Shown: piece after piece, positions 44,431 through 56,486 of the stretch
How the letters are laid out: every line of letters begins with the position of its first letter
How positions within the stretch are numbered: the first letter of the stretch is position 1
The notes under the pieces: generated by a model
Seen by the model: only the letters and a program-made list of their open reading frames with translations
Database searches by the model: none
What the model was told of the DNA's origin: nothing
DNA from: Congeria kusceri
Taxonomy: Eukaryota; Mollusca; Bivalvia; Myida; Dreissenidae
NCBI GenBank assembly: GCA_027627225.1
Contig: CM051026.1
Location: 4,828,415 to 4,892,414, forward strand
Direction of reading: 5' to 3'
DNA length: 64,000 bases
Translations under genes and position numbers: made by a program

Positions 44431-45654
44431 TCAAACCCAGACTTCCGTTTGCAATGTGCATGTCATGCTTGTTTGATTGCATGAATGTATTGTAGATTAA
44501 AGATGTGTACTCATACATAGTGAGTTACTCCCAGATACATTGCACAACAAGTTTCGGCTCCTTACAAAAACACTGTCAGGGGTTAAGAGCAACTTGTTTG
44601 GTGCCATTCAAAGTGCTTATCTGCATTAATTAAATTGTTTGGTACCGTCTTAAGATCGGTTTTAAAGAAATAATAGAAAATATTCAATATGGAAATGTGT
44701 TTGAAACCCTTAACAAGCACATTATTAACAAAATTCAGTTGCAAATTTCAGTATGCAAACAGGTTGAATGTAACTTAGGATTAACATCTGTTAGGTCATT
44801 TTTCTGAAAATCATAAAATTGAATAAGAAAATTTAATTGCAGAGATTGCAAAGATACAATGTCTGAAATCAAATAGTGTTGATATCTTAACTAGCAACCA
44901 TGTTGGCTATGATCAAATGTATTTAAGAGAGCATGGCATGACTGTGTGTATTTGGGTGTAGGGTGCCAATCCCCATCGACTGTCATACAGAGCGCTCAGC
45001 TCATCTTCACGTTTCGCCTCGTTTCCATGTGCTTCAGTATATGTCCTGTAGTTTGGGGATGTGGTGCTCTTGTTTTGCAGGAATTGTATTTATACACCCT
45101 GGTCATTGTTTTGTAGATTTTGACTACATTTCTTGGAGAAGTTGATCTGGCATTACAGTTTGATTCCATTAACTCAGAGTGAATATGTTGCTGAATGTCT
45201 ACCCTCAGTTTTTTGGAACCCCTTTATTAAGATGGTTACCATGCTTTATTTTCCCTGTTCGTTGTGGCCTTATAATTGCCATTCAGTACCTGCTTACCAA
45301 ATTGGTCAAATATAATGCCCCAAACGGAATATGTCCTTCATATTGCTGATATTATGACTTTCATCTGATTAACTGCCTGGAAATGATACAGTTTTAGTGA
45401 GCAAGTTCTTGGCTTGTAATTCCTTTCATTTAGTTGCAAATGTGGTCACTGTCTAAATAGCACATTTCTGTATTACACTTTGAATTCAAAGAAACCCCAT
45501 TACAAACACTTGTCTTATTTTCTATAAAAATAAATTCAGGAACAGTTTAGTTAGTTGTAGTAAACCATTTGCGAGTCACATTACAAAACTGATATAGTGT
45601 TTGGCCTGCAAGCTGAACAATCTGTCAGTTCCATAGACAGAGTAGGTTAAAATG
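44431..45654. other. Gene-free stretch
   Basis: AT-rich; two adjacent 60-codon frames (44963-45315) have no recognisable features. Confidence 0.5.
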
Positions 45655-47800
45655 ATCTTTCTCACAGATACCAAGCACTGGTTCTACCCAGGAAATGGAC
45701 TTTCTCACATACACCAAGTACTGATTCTAGCCATGAATTGGATTTTATCACGTACACCAAGTACTGATTCTACCCATGAAATGGACTTTCTCACATACGC
45801 CAAGTACTGATTCTATGCAAGAAATGGACTTTCTCACATACATCAATTACTGGTTCTACCCATACAATGGACTTTCTCACATACACCAAGTACTAATTCT
45901 ACCCATGAAATTGCCTTTCTAAAAATACATCAAGCACTGGTTCTACCCGTGAAATGGACTTTCTCACATACCAAGAACTAATTCTAGCCATGAGGTGGAA
46001 TTTCTCTCATAAACCAAGTACTGATTCTACCCATGCAATGGACTTTCTCAAATGCACCAAGTACTGGTTCTACCCATTAAATGGACTTCCTTACATACAC
46101 TAAGTACTAATTCTAAACATGCAATTGACTTTCTCGCATACATCAAGCACTGGTTCTACCCATGAAATGGACTTTCTCACATATACCAAGTACTGATTCT
46201 ACCCAGGAAAAGGACTTTCTCACATCAAGCACTGGTTCTACCCATTAAATGGACTTTCTAACATATACCAAGCACTTTTTCTAATTATGAAATGGACTTT
46301 CTCACATATAACAAGTTCTAATTCTACCTGTGCAATGGACTTTCTCACATACATCAAGCACTGGTTCTACCCATGAAATGGACTTTCTCACATATACCAA
46401 GTACTGATTCTACCCAGGAAATGGACTTTCACACATACACCAAGTACTAATTCTAGCCATGAAATAGACGTTATCACATATACCAAATACTGATTATACC
46501 AATGGAATGGACTTTCTCAGATACACCAAGTACTAATTCTAGCCATGAATTGGACTTTCTCACGTACACCAAGTACTGATTCAACCCATGAAATGGACTT
46601 TATCACATACATAAAGTACTGGTTCTACCCATGAAATGGACATTCTCACATATACCAAGTACTGGTTCTACCCATGAAATGGACTTTCTCACAAACAACA
46701 AGTACTAATTCTAGCCATGAATTGGACTTTCTCACGTACACCAAGTACTGATTCAACCCATGAAATGGACTTTCTTACATACACAAAGTACTGGTTCTAC
46801 CCAGAAATTGACTTTCTCACATACACCAAGTACTATTTCTACCCATGAAATGGACGTTCTCACATATACCAAGTACTGGTTCTACGCATGAAATGGACTT
46901 TCTCACAAACAACAAGTACTAATTCTAGCCATGAATTGGACTTTTTCACATACACAAAGTACTGATTCTACCCATGAAATGGACTTTCTCAGATACATCA
47001 AGCACTGGTTTTATCCATTAAATGGACTTCCTCACATACACCAAGTACTAATTCTACCCATGCAATGGACTTTCTCACATACATCAATCACTGGTTCTAC
47101 CCATGAAATGGACTTTCTCAAATATACCAAGTACTGATTATACCCAGGAAATGGACTCTCTCCCATACACCAAGTACTAATTCAAGTCATGAAATGGATG
47201 TTCTCACATATACCAAGTACTGATTTATCAATGAAATTGACTTTCTCACATACACAAAGTACTAATTCTACCCATGAAATTGACTTTCTCACTTACCCTA
47301 AGCACTGGTTCTACCCATGAAATGGATGTCTCACATACACCAAGTACTAATTCTACTCATGAAATTGACTTTCTCACATACACCAAGTACTAATTCTACT
47401 CATGAAATGGACTTCTCACATACACCAAGTACTAATTCTACCCATGAAATGGACTTTCTCACATACACCAAGTACTAATTCTACCAATGAAATGGACTTT
47501 CTTACATACACCAAGTACTTACTCTACCCATCATATTGACTTTCTCACATACACAAAGTACTGGTTTTACTCATTAAATGGACTGTCTTACATACACAAA
47601 GTACTGGTTCTACCTATTAAATGGACTTTCTCCCATACACAAAGTACTTGTTCTACCCATTAAATGGACTTTCTCACATACATCAAGCACTGGCTCTACC
47701 CAAGGAATGAATTTTTCACATAGACGAAGTACTGGTTTTACCCATCAAATGGACTTTCTCACCAACATCATGTACTGGTTCTACCCAAGGAATGAATTTT
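45655..47800 (+). repeat. Minisatellite, 43-bp unit, about 50 copies
   Basis: The unit is atggactttctcacatacac then caagtactggttctacccatgaa (43 bases). Many copies differ at a few positions (acc/agcc, ctgatt/ctaatt/ctggtt), with several one- or two-base indels. 43 is not a multiple of three, so the reading frames at 46931-47137 and 47578-47862 cycle through the three translations. The unit equals the body segment of the SINE at 59945-60075. Confidence 0.95.
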
Positions 47801-48178
47801 CTCAAAACTACTCAGGACTTGTGTTTCTCATTAAAGAAATAGTTAGGCATAAACTTGTTTAAAGTCTCAATACAAAACGAAAGTTAAAACAGTGAAACCA
47901 AAACATGCAGAGTGCATGAAATACTAAGGCTTCATTGCATGTAGCGTCTAATTGAAATCGAGTCCTTTACATATATCTGAATATATATTATTATACCTCA
48001 CCGTTTCGTTTTCTTTCTTTGTTCATATAAAAACGAAGCAGTCAATAATTTTAAATATCTCACCGCAATATCACCCGCTATGACGTCGTAGCGATAGACA
48101 AGTTGATCGGAGTTAAATTACTCGGTGATACAAAAGCTCATTGTGTATTGAGAAGCCCTGTATTGGTATTATAAAAGA
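47801..48178. other. Non-coding spacer
   Basis: Nothing recognised. Confidence 0.4.
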
Positions 48179-48311
48179 AATATTGCATTCTTTGAGGGCG
48201 ATAGTGCATTTTGTCAAACCTCGAAAATAATGTTGCCAGCAGCTCCGCCTTGGTCAACAGTATTTCCTCGGGTTGACAAAACGCACTATCGCACTCAACG
48301 AATGCAATATT
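48179..48311. repeat. Long imperfect palindrome, ~55-base arms
   Basis: aatattgcattctttgaggg and gatagtgcattttgtcaa on the left are answered by ttgacaaaacgcactatcgc and gaatgcaatatt on the right, around a centre of about 20 bases. Possibly a fold-back element; AT-rich flanks (tataaaag / tatatatta). Confidence 0.85.
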
Positions 48312-48504
48312 TATATATTATTTTCTCCTCTGGGGTGGGCGTTTGTTGGACCCTCGGTTTGTCACTAGCAGCCTTTCTAACAGTTTAACCACATGTTAAA
48401 TATAAACATGTTGCTAATAATAAAATTAATGATTATACGCACATACGCTAGAGTTGTGTTTTATATGCATACTTAATAGGAAACACACATTCAATTACTT
48501 CAGA

Positions 48505-48700
48505 AACCGATTTGTTTTGGAACCGATTTGTCTAGTGGCTGAATTGTTGAATATCCGAATTGTCTGGAAACCGATCTGTTTTAGGTCTAATTTGTCTCTT
48601 GACCGATGTGCTTTAGGACCACTTCGTCTTAAAAGTGGTCTGTCTTTGACTGTTTTGTTTTGTGACCAAACTACATGTAATTTATGGCCCTTCTAGAGTT
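48505..48700 (+). repeat. Degenerate short repeats 'ccgattTGTcttagga'
   Basis: About eight irregular copies of a 20-25-base motif (aaccgatttgtttt, aaccgatctgtttta, gaccgatgtgcttta and so on). The 80-codon frame here is a product of it. Confidence 0.5.
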
Positions 48701-48943
48701 TGGAACACATTTTCTGTGAACCGTTTTGTCATTAGATTTAAGTCTCTTGTGATCGAACACTACTGAGAATTGTTTAACCCAAAGTTCGACACTTAAATCT
48801 GCGTTCATGATATTAAATGTACCAACCTTTTAAATGTTTTCTTATGCACACCAGATTATGTTTTTTTCATTAACTAAAATGATTTCAACCCTATTACCAA
48901 AACATACTCTATGTTACATATGGCATGAAATATAGTCTTATAC

Positions 48944-49110
48944 GAGGGCTGTTCAATAAATGTGTACACTGGATTTATAATTATAATTTCTTTTATCACA
49001 AACTGGTGTATTGTACAGGGCAATAAACATGAATCTATCAGGACTATTTGTTTAAAGTTTTAAGTAGAACAGTGACATACACTCAAAAAAAGTTATAACG
49101 CACCCATGGA
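48944..49110 (+). mobile_element. Possible mariner-type end
   Basis: tacgagggctgttcaataaa resembles the inverted terminal repeats of some mariner elements and begins with TA. No transposase frame or matching right end was found. Confidence 0.35.
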
Positions 49111-49900
49111 AATAATGGAAATTGTTAAATTTTCTTTATTTATAAGAATTTCAGCTTAAAATGTCAGCTGCGATTATTTAAGTTATACATGCATTTGTTG
49201 ATACCAAAATATTGGGAAAAAAATACGAAAGAATAGGTATACAATAAATACATTTATTATATACAAAAGGTACCTAACGGCTACTACTCAACAGCACGAT
49301 TTCCATCATAACGTCGCTGACGTCGTTGTTAGTTTAGTCAGTTTAGTCAACATTACGTATAAAGTGCCACTTAACTATGTTAGTTGTTTCAAATATAATT
49401 GACAGATTTATATGCTTGGATGCCGTTATGACCTGGACATTCAATTCATATTAAAATAGCACGTGTGTCCATTCAATGCACGCATAAGGGCTACACATCG
49501 CTGACGCTAAGAATGATTTATGTGAGCTATTCAAACTTGTGGCTTCCCATTCTTCATCCAGTCAGCATTTCCCAGTTTTTGAACCATGTTTGTTGTTTGA
49601 CATCTTAAATATTACGCTGATTACAGACATAATCATTCTATATGGGATATATCTTGAGAGAGTGCTGGCCAGTGAAGCGCTCTTATTTGGTTTTGAATTA
49701 ATGCGTACACCATTTTGGAACAGTCCATTGCTATTAAAGAAATTGTGAGCCGGAAAGTACACAGTGGAAGCTACGATTTCTACGCCATTTCCATGGCAAT
49801 ATGACGGCCAGGTCTGTTACATTGTTCATGTGCATGCCGAGAGTCTGAATACGCCCATTTTCCGATAATCGATGCATGTTGATCATAATACTTCTGTAAT
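49111..49900. other. Gene-free stretch
   Basis: Frames on both strands near 49539-49762 overlap and have no family features. Confidence 0.5.
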
Positions 49901-49904
49901 TAAT

Positions 49905-50065
49905 GTTTACAACGACGATGGTGATGATGCTGACGATGAAGACGACGGTGATGATGATTATGATGCTGCTGCTGCTGACAACGACAATGATGATGAAGAT
50001 AATGATGATATTGACAATGATGATGACGATGATAATGATTATATTATGGATGACCATGATGCTGA
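49905..50065 (+). repeat. Imperfect (GAT)n microsatellite
   Basis: GAT/GAC-rich run. It opens an aspartate-rich frame (plus) and an isoleucine/valine-rich frame (minus, 49734-50300); both are composition effects. Similar runs lie at 58745-58860 and 61205-61360. Confidence 0.9.
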
Positions 50066-51142
50066 TGGTGAGTGGAATGTTGAAGCCGCTGCTATAATAT
50101 TTTCCATTCCTGTCAAAAACGGCCTCAATCAAAATCAAATGTCCATTGCATTGCGGTTCCGATGGATGCATGTGTTCGTGAAGATTTAAGGAAATCAGCT
50201 TTTTATTTTGGTTAAGCAAATGTCTGTCGCGTTGCAGAAAAGACCTCTTCCTTGAAATGAAGCTTTGACAGCGGTCAAGAATTTGAAAGACTTTGGACAC
50301 ATTTCAACAAAATCTCAATTCAATCGCATGCTTATGTTCCGTCCATAAGCCTAGTTGTCAACGGAAAGTATAGTAGCGTTAAACTGGAGAATATTTTAAT
50401 AGCCTCTACACCTGCAAGCTTGTGTCTGTTACACAAACAACGCAAATATAATTGATCTGATTATAAACTCACTATTTCATGTTACATAAATAGTAACACG
50501 TGATGTAAAATCCGTGTTCTTACTTACAAACAGGACTCTACAGCGAATTTGGACTTTCGCAAATTCCCGCAAGTTTGTGCGCAGCTTTAGATGGCATCAT
50601 ACCTGAAAGCACTGGCATCGAATTTCACATTTGTTAGATGTTGTGATGTTCTTTGTCTTTGCCGCTGAATATCAATTCAGCTTACGTTAATTTAAACAGA
50701 ATGGATTGTTTAAACCCAAATCTTGGTGAACAATAATTATAAAAAGTTAAATGAAATCAACACAATAAATATAATAAATGCAATGAAGAGATCGTTTACA
50801 TTGTCTTTTGTAATTTATAGTAAAGATATACGAATATTCTTTCTCCTCTGAATTAATGGATTATTTAAGTCCCACTTTCATAGATGTCGGAATCGTGACG
50901 TCACGTCATTAGGTGGATAATTATGTAATAGTTTAGCACACGAACGTGTAGGAGGACACGAATTTACAAAATAAGATGCTTTTGTAATGGCTGTAATCTA
51001 TGAAATTGAACGCTTTGTCCTTATTCATGTACACATTACTTACAACTGTTAGTCGTTACTGAAGTTGTATTTGTCTGTGAAAACCAAACTATTGCTGTTG
51101 TGGTGAACATGCACATTTTACATACAGAAATAATAATAATAT
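50066..51142. other. Gene-free stretch
   Basis: No supported gene or repeat. Confidence 0.5.
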
Positions 51143-51572
51143 ATTTACGAAATAATGTTCGATTTATCGTTGTTTATCGGCCAATAAACAGCGATTTGGA
51201 GTTCTGATGCGTAGAAATGATGCTAACGCCCTCGTGGTTTAATAGCCACGCATCAGAAGAGTTGTTTATTTGCCAATATGCAAGTGTAATGCGAAAATTA
51301 TTTTGATGTTAACCCAATCTGACAAAAACATTTGCGATTACAATAAGAACTACATTTTACTATGTTACGCCGAACTTCCCGCCCGAACGTTTGAACGCGC
51401 GTCTCCGCTGTTACCAGTGATGGCATTGATGATACAGATTCAGTGTGACGTCATTTTCGTTGATAAAAACTGAAATAATGACGTCAGTCTCTACTTTTTC
51501 GCGTTGTTTCTTGGGTAGTTTAACAACAATAGTTTGTTCTTTGTTTATAGAAAAATCTATATCATGTTAGAA
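51143..51572 (-). mobile_element. 'GATACTCGC' palindromic MITE, copy G, with internal insert
   Basis: Family phrases frame it (ttatcgttgtttatcggcca, gttctgatgcgtaga, cacgcatcagaa, and at the end cgcgttgtttcttgggtagt, catgttagaat). Between about 51365 and 51510 the expected short 'gctccgctcagaatcgg' piece is replaced by about 130 bases of GC-richer sequence containing two gacgtca motifs, apparently an insertion. Confidence 0.75.
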
Positions 51573-51889
51573 TGTGCATTTTTCTTTGGGTACAACTAAC
51601 TGTACATCTGCATTATTTCTTGTACCTGTTTAGTAATCATTGTTATCAATTAGCACGTTTTACCTGTGGAATATATTTTTCACGTTCAATGCCCATCAAT
51701 TATTCATTTAGCCATATGTTTTAACCGGATATATGGGTATTTCACGTTATTTGGGGCGTGCTCGTTTTACGTAAAACAGTTTTGTCTTATTGTTATTTCG
51801 CATGGAATTACCGCCTGGTTTTTTCTTGCTTATTCATGTTATTGGTGATGTTACGCGTTTAAGTCATGAGTTGTCTGAGAGTAATGCGT

Positions 51890-52612
51890 GTGGTTGTGTT
51901 GTGTGGTTGTTTTCTATGTTTTGTTGTGTAGTTGGGTTGCTTAGTTGTGCTGCGTGATTACGACGCGTAGTTGTGTTGCATGATTACAACGCGTGGTTGT
52001 ATTGCGTGATTACGACGCATGGTTGTATTGCGTGATTATGACGCAAGGTTGTATTGCGTGATTATGACGCTTATTTGTGTTGCGTGATTACGACGCTTAT
52101 TTGTGTTGCGTGATTATGACGCTTATTTGTGTTGCGTGATTACGACGCTTATTTGTGTTGCGTGATTACGACGGGTATTTGTGTTGCGTGATTACGACTC
52201 GTGGTTGTGTTGCATGATTACAACGCTTATTTGTGTTGCGTGATTACGACGCTTATTTGTGTTGCGTGATTACGACGCTTATTTGTGTTGCGTGATTACG
52301 ACGGGTATTTGTGTTGCGTTTTTATGACATGTGGTTGTGTTGTGTGTTTACGACGCATAGTTGTGTTGCGTGTTTACGACGCGTGGTTGTATTGCGTGAT
52401 TATGTTGCGTGGTTGTGTTTCGTAGTTACGACGCGTCGTTGTGTTGCGGGATTACGACGCGTGGTTGTATTGCGTGATTACGACGCGCGGTTATGTTGCG
52501 GGATTACGACGCGTGGTTGTATTGCGTGGTTACGACGCGTGGTTGTGTTGCGTGATTACGACGCATGGTTGTGTTGCGTGATTACGACGTGTGGTTGTGT
52601 TGCTAAACATTT
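51890..52612 (+). repeat. Minisatellite, 26-bp unit (segmental duplication unit 2)
   Basis: Unit ttgtgttgcgtgattacgac then gcgtgg or gcttat, about 27 copies, with runs of the 'gcttat' variant near 52070-52290. Same period and same ttgtgttgcgt core as 35075-35635. The 107-codon frame at 52311-52634 is part of it. Confidence 0.95.
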
Positions 52613-53239
52613 AGCTCTCAACGACTTGGAATAACTTCCTGTTTCATTTTCCTACAAATCTCATTCCCCAATGTTTACTACTACAAAAATACTTGACACA
52701 CTTTGAAAAAAAAACACAGTGCATTTTAGTTTGGTGAGAACGGATTAAATTTATCTTTTTATAATCCAAATGAAACTGCACGAGATTTCACAAAAAACAG
52801 AAAGTAACGGTAAGTTTCGCGTACGACATGGATTGTGTACACAGGGGTAAAATGCGGTGAGTATTATTAATGTTTGATGTGCAATTCTAAACTTGTGGAC
52901 ATTCAATTAGAATAAAGTGCCTGTATTTTTATGCATTTATTGAATTGAATTTGTAAAGTGTTTAAACACGTGGCTAACGATCGTGTATGTATACACTCTT
53001 AAGTAAAAGTGTAAGCTCTGGATAAAGTTGCGAATTACGTTCTTGTGACTATTGCGAGGTGGAAATATTTCGTTATTAATAACTTAAACTATGTGTGTAC
53101 ATGCAACTAATCTACAGACAAGCACGTGGAGTGTGCAACGCGGCTGCACAGTTGTCTGGGAATTGACGTCAGCAAAGGTAAGTGACGTGTTTTACATGCG
53201 GGTTTCATTCAATACCGACATGTACGCTAGCCTAGTGCT

Positions 53240-53590
53240 TTCCGTTTGCGCGCATAGTAAACAGTATGAAACGTATAGTTAATGGAAACAGTTAATAGTA
53301 AACAGTATGAAACGTATAGTTAATGGAAACAGTTAATAGTTAACAGTATCAAACGTATAGTTAATGGAAACAGTTAATAGTTAACAGTATCAAACGTATA
53401 GTTAATGGAAACAGTTAATAGTTAACAGTATCAAACGTATAGTTAATGGAAACAGTTAATAGTAAACAGTATCAAAAGTATAGTTCATGGAAACAGTTAA
53501 TAGTTAACAGTATCAAACGTATAGTTAATGGAAACAGTTAATAGTTAACAGTATAAAAAGTATAGTTAATGGAAACAGTTAATAGTTATT
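53240..53590 (+). repeat. Minisatellite, 41-bp unit, about eight copies
   Basis: Unit aatggaaacagttaatagtt then aacagtatcaaacgtatagtt. It starts within sequence whose counterpart in unit 1 (about 36320-36350, atagtaaattgtagttctg) is single copy. Confidence 0.95.
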
Positions 53591-54730
53591 TCACAAACAT
53601 ATATTTCTTAACACAGGTACATGAATTAATAGTCACATACCCACCAACCAATATATACTATAAATAAAGAAAGGTAGGCAACACAGCTCCTGTACGATAC
53701 TACACTGATTCTGAATTTCTGTTCACAAAATGGGCTTAAAATATCCAAACCTATGAAATTCAAAGCCTTAATAATTATTATACACAGGCAATACACTTTC
53801 GTTACTTTGTCATGCACTCCCGATGCATATCCTCGGGAATGTATTTGCAAAGATTTACGAAAAAAGGTAAACAAAAACTAAATGGTATTACAATCAGTCT
53901 ATGTTGTATTATTCTAGATTGAATAGGAAATGTATTGAATGAAAATCGTTTATATTGATAATAATTTTGTAACAAAATACTTTTATTGATACGTAAAGGT
54001 CTTACCCAAAATTAAAGTGTCATAATTAAAATGTTAATTTTTGGATAAAAATTTGACAAATTTTATGTGTGTATTTTGTTCTTAGGACTTCTCCAAACTA
54101 TGATATACCCGAAACGATAAAAAGACAGTTGAAAAACGTTATTCATCTAAGTTCTGAATTTGGCAGTGTGTTTCTGGTTCAGCACATGCGGTATAATGTT
54201 GTCCGTATGTCATTTATTTTCTCCTAACACTAACGTGTATACTGTGTAACATGTACTTGAAGTTCAATTGTAAACATATGGATTTTAGAGCATAAGTAAA
54301 TACTGCAGCATTTGTCAGACAATTTTTCTGTAAAATGGAATACAGTTTTCACGTGGTTTTATTTAAAAGTAGTGGAAGGACTGCCAATTAAATGTCATAC
54401 GACACGTCATATATACACATTTGCATGTTGCATACACTATGATATATATATATCGGATTAATCCGGCTATTAACTGAAATCGAAAAAATGCGTGATTTGC
54501 AAGAAATAGTACTAGTACCTATAATATGCTCGTAAATTGACGATACAGCAGGACGCCCATTTTCTCAATTCTCTTGTCATTGTTGCAACTATCCCCCATA
54601 CTCGAGAGTATGCAGCTTCACCATTTAGACTCGGAAACAAACCACTAATAAACACTTTGTTCTGGACTTTGCTGGAAACTGTCGTTCGTACGAAATCTTG
54701 CATGAGTCGTAGAAATGCAATATTGTTGAT
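53591..54730. other. Non-coding part of duplication unit 2
   Basis: Contains anchors at 53842, 54156 and 54707. No gene. Confidence 0.5.
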
Positions 54731-55671
54731 GTACCGCTATTTGAGGGTGTTATGTACCGCTGTTTGATGGTATTATGTACCGCTATTTGAGGGTGTTAAG
54801 TACCGCTATTTGAGGGTGTTATGTACCGCTGTTTGAGGGTGTTATGTACCGCTGTTTGAGGGTATTATGTACCCCTATTTGAGGGTGTTATGTACCGCTA
54901 TTTGAGGGTGTTATGTACCGCTGTTTGAGGGTGTTATGTACCGCTGTTTGAGGGTGTTATGTACCGCTGTTTGATGGTATTATGTACCGCTATTTGAGGG
55001 TGTTATGTACCGCTATTTGAGGGTGTTATGTACCGCTATTTGAGGGTGTTATGTACCGCTGTTTGAGGGTGTTATGTACCGCTGTTTGATGGTATTATGT
55101 ACCGCTATTTGAGGGTGTTATGTACCGCTATTTGAGGGTGTTATGTACCGCTGTTTGAGGGTGTTATGTACCGCTGTTTGAGGGTGTTTTGTACCGCTGT
55201 TTGAGGGTATTATGTACCCCTATTTGAGGGTGTTATGTACCGCTATTTGAGGGTGTTATGTACCGCTGTTTGATGGTATTATGTACCGCTATTTGAGGGT
55301 GTTATGTACCGCTATTTGAGGGTGTTATGTACCGCTATTTGAGGGTGTTATGTACCGCTGTTTGAGGGTGTTATGTACCGCTGTTTGATGGTATTATGTA
55401 CCGCTATTTGAGGGTGTTATGTACCGCTATTTGAGGGTGTTATGTACCGCTGTTTGAGGGTGTTATGTACCGCTGTTTGAGGGTGTTATGTACCGCTGTT
55501 TGAGGGTGTTATGTACCGCTGTTTTAGGGTGTTATGTACCGCTGTTTGATGGTATTATGTACCGCTGTTTGATGGTATTATGTACCGCTATTTGAGGGTG
55601 TTATGTACCGCTATTTGAGGGTGTTATGTACCGCTGTTTGAGGGTGTTATGTACCGCTGTTTTAGGGTGTT
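54731..55671 (+). repeat. Satellite array, 23-bp unit, 41 copies
   Basis: Unit gtaccgctatttgagggtgt then tat. The variants are ctatttgaggg (A), ctgtttgaggg (G), ctgtttgatggta (D) and cccctatttg (C). The copy number is exact: unit n starts at 54731 + 23(n-1). Variant order is not random (see findings). The counterpart at 37076-37101 is single copy. Confidence 0.97.
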
Positions 55672-55859
55672 CAGTGCTCGCACACAATCGGCTTCCGGTT
55701 ATTACACGTTGTTCTGTTGCCGCATTGATCGAATGCGCATTCCATACTCACCTCAGCATGCTGGATTGCATTTATGTTTGAATTTTCCGCCTAGACTATC
55801 GTACATACGAAATCCGTTAAACTGTTCACCTTGGCACAGGTAGCTCTGATGTCATTTAC

Positions 55860-56486
55860 GGTATTAGTAAAGCGGGACTCCTCGGTGTTGACAACGTAAG
55901 TAAACATCGAGCATGTCTTCTGGGCCGGTTTCACCGCAATACACGTTGGCTCGACGTAAAAGGTACTTTAAATGCGGAGCGTAGATCTATATTATTTGAT
56001 GTTCATGCTAATTTTCAAGTCAAAAAATACGGAAGAGCATAATGACATTATAATTTAATAATTTAAATAAATAAATTATATGGTTTTTATTTCGGTTGTA
56101 TTGGAACAGTTATAACTAAGAATTAATAAATTAAAATAATATTAAATGTTTAGATCTACTCCCAAAACTACAGAAATATGGACATTGAAATTAATTTCAA
56201 TAGTACAGTTCGCTGGCAAGTAGAACAGAAAATGAGACTTTTGTAAGATGCGGGGCTTGTATTTGATTGATGTTTCAGCTTTTTTGTAGAATAAAATGTT
56301 CAAAGTAAAGTTTTTTTTATCGTTTTGTTATCCTAAAATGTAGATGTTAAGTACTTAACAAAGCATCTAAGAATGCTTAAAATAGACCAATTTCACAATT
56401 ATTTAAAAACAAATCCTATAGGTGGGTGGGGTTTGGGAGTAGCTGCATACAAGAAACAATATTATGAATCAATAGGATTATATGGC
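55860..56486. other. Non-coding part of duplication unit 2
   Basis: 55868-55960 matches 37305-37375 (gtgttgacaac, catcgagcatgtcttctg). The rest is AT-rich with nothing recognised. Confidence 0.5.

Noticed and set aside
45655..47862. Repeated W-T-F-S-H-T type peptides
   Set aside because: The 43-bp period shifts the frame with each unit, so no constant protein repeat exists.
48944..48970. Full mariner transposon
   Set aside because: Only one end-like sequence; no right end and no transposase frame nearby.
49872..50189. Aspartate-rich 105-codon frame (and the Ile/Val-rich frame opposite)
   Set aside because: Both are translations of a GAT microsatellite, which opens frames on both strands.
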